From the NCBI RefSeq assembly GCF_946482605.1, contig NZ_CAMLSE010000012.1:124001-188000 (forward strand): 64,000 nt of DNA. The letters are read 5' to 3'. The notes below the pieces were generated by a model. The model was not told where the DNA came from, made no database searches, and saw nothing but the letters and a program-made list of their open reading frames with translations. Below are positions 62,089 to 64,000 of the stretch, in pieces. The first letter of the stretch is position 1. Every line of letters begins with the position of its first letter. The DNA is from an uncultured Dyadobacter sp. Its GTDB lineage: Bacteria; Bacteroidota; Bacteroidia; Cytophagales; Spirosomataceae. Position numbers and translations under genes: made by a program.

Positions 62089-63204
62089 ATGAAAGCTCTT
62101 ATATACTTACAATTCGCCCTGTTACTTACACTTTGCGCCACTCAGAATACAGTTGCCCAAGGCTGCGTCGCGATTCGCGGTACTGGGAACGCATGCATGC
62201 TAGCACATGCCGACAGCTCCGATCACCAGCAATGGGTATTCAGCACCAGTGCCCGGTATTTCAAGTCGTTCCGTCACTTTTCGGGCCCCGATGAAAACAA
62301 GGAGCGATTGGTACAGCATACCGAAGTGATCAATCATACCGCCTCCCTCGACTTTAACCTGACCCGCATCCTGAACGATAGGTGGTCCATTATGATAGAC
62401 CTGCCCATTATTTCCAATGCGCGGTCATCTCTTTACGAACACGGGCTCGTCAATGGTGCCAACAAATTCAATGAGCGCCACAGCATGCATTCTTTCGGCA
62501 TCGGAGATCTCCGCATTGCGGCCTATCACTGGTTGCTTGACCCTCGCAAAAGCACCCGGGGCAATATCCAGCTTGGTTTGGGTATCAAGCTGCCTACCGG
62601 CGATTACAAGTACGAAGACTATTGGTATAATGTGGGTGCGAATGGCACCAAAGAGCTGCGCACTGTGGATCAGTCGATTCAGCTGGGCGATGGCGGAACC
62701 GGTGTCACTGTCGAACTGAACACCTACTATAACCTCTTCCACAATTTCGGGGTATATGGCAACTTCTTTTACCTCGTAAACCCTCGGGAGCAGAACGGCG
62801 TCCGCACTTACCGTGAAACGCTGACACCCCGGCTGGCCAATGAGGCTATCATGAGTGTTCCCGACCAATATATGGCGCGTGGCGGGTTTAGCTACTCGCT
62901 CAATGCCCTGGCCCGCGGCCTGTCCATTGCCGCAGGAGCGCGCCTGGAAGGCATTCCTGTTCATGACATTGTGGGAGGGAGCGGTGATTTCCGTCGTCCT
63001 GGTTATGTGTGGAGTGTTGAACCTGGTATTAATTATTCAGGTAAAAAATTCAGCTTCTTTGTGACCGTCCCTGTCGCTTTCATCCGAAACCGTACGCAAA
63101 GTGTCACGGACAAGGAAAACTCTGTCAAAACCAACACATTCGTCCGGGGCGATGCCGCATTTGCCGACTATTCGGTGAATGCCGGTGTATCGTTCAAGTT
63201 TTGA
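62089..63204 (+). CDS. Outer-membrane beta-barrel protein
   Basis: A 371-residue outer-membrane protein. Signal MKALIYLQFALLLTLCATQNTVAQ, then many amphipathic strands (WVFSTSARYFKSFRHFSG; WSIMIDLPIISNARSSLY; NIQLGLGIKLPTGDYKYE) and a terminal FADYSVNAGVSFKF strand ending in phenylalanine, the BAM recognition feature. It resembles the transporter/MetA-pathway-of-phenol-like porin group. Three cysteines near the N-terminus (QGCVAIRGTGNACMLAH) are unusual. Substrate unknown. Confidence 0.8.
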   Translation: MKALIYLQFALLLTLCATQNTVAQGCVAIRGTGNACMLAHADSSDHQQWVFSTSARYFKSFRHFSGPDENKERLVQHTEVINHTASLDFNLTRILNDRWSIMIDLPIISNARSSLYEHGLVNGANKFNERHSMHSFGIGDLRIAAYHWLLDPRKSTRGNIQLGLGIKLPTGDYKYEDYWYNVGANGTKELRTVDQSIQLGDGGTGVTVELNTYYNLFHNFGVYGNFFYLVNPREQNGVRTYRETLTPRLANEAIMSVPDQYMARGGFSYSLNALARGLSIAAGARLEGIPVHDIVGGSGDFRRPGYVWSVEPGINYSGKKFSFFVTVPVAFIRNRTQSVTDKENSVKTNTFVRGDAAFADYSVNAGVSFKF

Positions 63205-63260
63205 GGTACAACAGATCATATAATTTTTTCAGGACCTCCTGTTCCCGCATTAACGTTCTA

Positions 63261-63297
63261 TCCCGCATACGCGCCTTCGTATGCGGGACTTTTTTTG
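63261..63297 (+). terminator. Terminator of the outer-membrane gene
   Basis: Perfect 11-base stem TCCCGCATACG (63261-63271) and CGTATGCGGGA (63278-63288), loop CGCCTT, followed by CT and seven T. Confidence 0.95.
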
Positions 63298-63382
63298 CCT
63301 GTCGCACCTCACCGGATAGTCCAGGGATCTCTTCATACAGTACTATTTCAACCTATCGACTGATTCAACGCGATCCTATCCC

Positions 63383-64000
63383 ATGATGCACGGCAAACTG
63401 ACACTTAAATGCGCTACATGCATTGGCTTACTATGTTTCCTGACTTTCTCCTTATTCGCTCAGCAGCCTGTCAAAGACGGCCAATGGCTGACTGACTGGC
63501 TGCTCTGCGGCCCTTTTCCGCTTGCCAAAGCGACCGACCCGGCTCAGGCCTGGGATCACCTGTCCGGTTACGAAGCCGCATTTCTTAAAAAAATAGGTGG
63601 GGAGGAAACGCTGTCACCAAAGGAGGGTGCCAGCATCCGGTCGGGGAAGCAATCTTTTAAATGGGTCATGCATCATGCCAACGACTCCATTATCGACCTC
63701 AGAAAGGCAATTTCTGCAAGCTCTCCGTTGTTTGCATACGCTTACACTGAAGTCTATTCGCTCCGGAACGAGATCCGCTCTCTGGCGTTGGGTACCAATG
63801 ACGGCGGCAGTTTGTGGCTCAACGGCCGGCTCGTCTGGGACCATCCATCGGAGAGAGGGCTGAAATCCGATGACGATGTGATCCCCGTCGCTTTACACAC
63901 GGGCATTAATAAACTGCTGCTGAAAGTCGAGCAGCGCGGCAACCGATGGGAATTCTGTGCCCGCTTTTTGCCATTCCACGTCACTCAGCTTTCCGGTCAG
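63383..64000 (+). CDS. Large exported protein with carbohydrate-binding-like domain, 5' part
   Basis: The frame from the ATG at 63383 (MMHGKLTLKCATCIGLLCFL) stays open to the right edge, giving about 206 residues. Signal peptide to LFAQQ. Then DWLLCGPFPLAKATDPAQAW, a motif common at the start of Bacteroidota proteins with a PA14-like or jelly-roll sugar-binding domain, and LGTNDGGSLWLNGRLVWDHP plus INKLLLKVEQRGNRWEFCARF, which fit such a fold. The rest could be a peptidase, glycosidase or sensor, not visible here. Preceded by a terminator, so it has its own promoter. Confidence 0.75.
   Translation, partial: MMHGKLTLKCATCIGLLCFLTFSLFAQQPVKDGQWLTDWLLCGPFPLAKATDPAQAWDHLSGYEAAFLKKIGGEETLSPKEGASIRSGKQSFKWVMHHANDSIIDLRKAISASSPLFAYAYTEVYSLRNEIRSLALGTNDGGSLWLNGRLVWDHPSERGLKSDDDVIPVALHTGINKLLLKVEQRGNRWEFCARFLPFHVTQLSGQ

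Overview
The window looks like chromosomal DNA of a Bacteroidota bacterium, most likely Cytophagales close to Dyadobacter or Spirosoma. This is an inference from a CarboxypepD-plug TonB receptor with a DUF4374 lipoprotein, a giant hybrid two-component system with Reg_prop propeller, a DUF1080 hydrolase, a PDH E2 with two lipoyl domains, weak Shine-Dalgarno sites, and several promoters of the Bacteroidota form TTG-N18-20-TAnnTTTG. No rRNA, CRISPR array, transposase or phage gene was seen. One tRNA, Leu(CAA), is present.

Layout. 1-4471: a minus-strand efflux operon (TetR, TolC, HlyD lipoprotein, two ABC ATPases, cut by the left edge) with a large TetR operator palindrome. 4577-6897: an AraC-type regulator divergent from a small exported protein and an HTTM-like membrane protein. 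7026-14657: lepA followed by a multipass membrane protein and a tightly overlapping five-gene set (two methyltransferases, HpcH/HpaI-type aldolase, D-2-hydroxyacid dehydrogenase, GT2) that reads like an undescribed glycan or small-molecule pathway. 14889-24419: housekeeping genes (PDH E2, hslV, dacB, beta-CASP nuclease, accA, HAD, M50 protease, phosphotriesterase-like lactonase).

24422-33790: a nine-kilobase minus-strand run of adaptor, TolC, ABC ATPase, two MacB-like permeases, an NtrC-type regulator and its kinase. Four consecutive intergenic gaps in the run are filled with inverted arrays of a degenerate octamer TGAATGAN around shared core phrases. 33955-36633: an exported protein often mislabelled asparagine synthetase B and a lone MacB-like permease. 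36696-39106: tRNA-Leu with promoter and terminator, then an AT-richer islet with one exported gene, bounded by a copy of the tRNA 3' end.

39322-47738: a small membrane protein, a glucuronoyl-esterase-like hydrolase, and an iron-type set (TonB receptor, DUF4374 lipoprotein, PepSY membrane protein), then a structured intergenic element and an NTF2-like protein. 47943-53770: an orphan hybrid two-component system, then an SDR and a TetR regulator sharing a pair of operators. 53782-64000: DUF1080 protein, SMR exporter, Crp/Fnr regulator, DUF4180, a histidine kinase whose N-terminus resembles the plant ethylene-binding domain and which overlaps a single-domain response regulator, a MurG-like glycosyltransferase lacking an ATG start, an EamA transporter, small exported proteins, an outer-membrane barrel, and a large exported protein cut by the right edge.

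The most interesting signals are the octamer arrays in the efflux operon, the ethylene-receptor-like kinase pair, the methyltransferase/aldolase/dehydrogenase/GT2 cassette, the tRNA-Leu islet, and the structured elements at 17241-17413 and 46992-47108.
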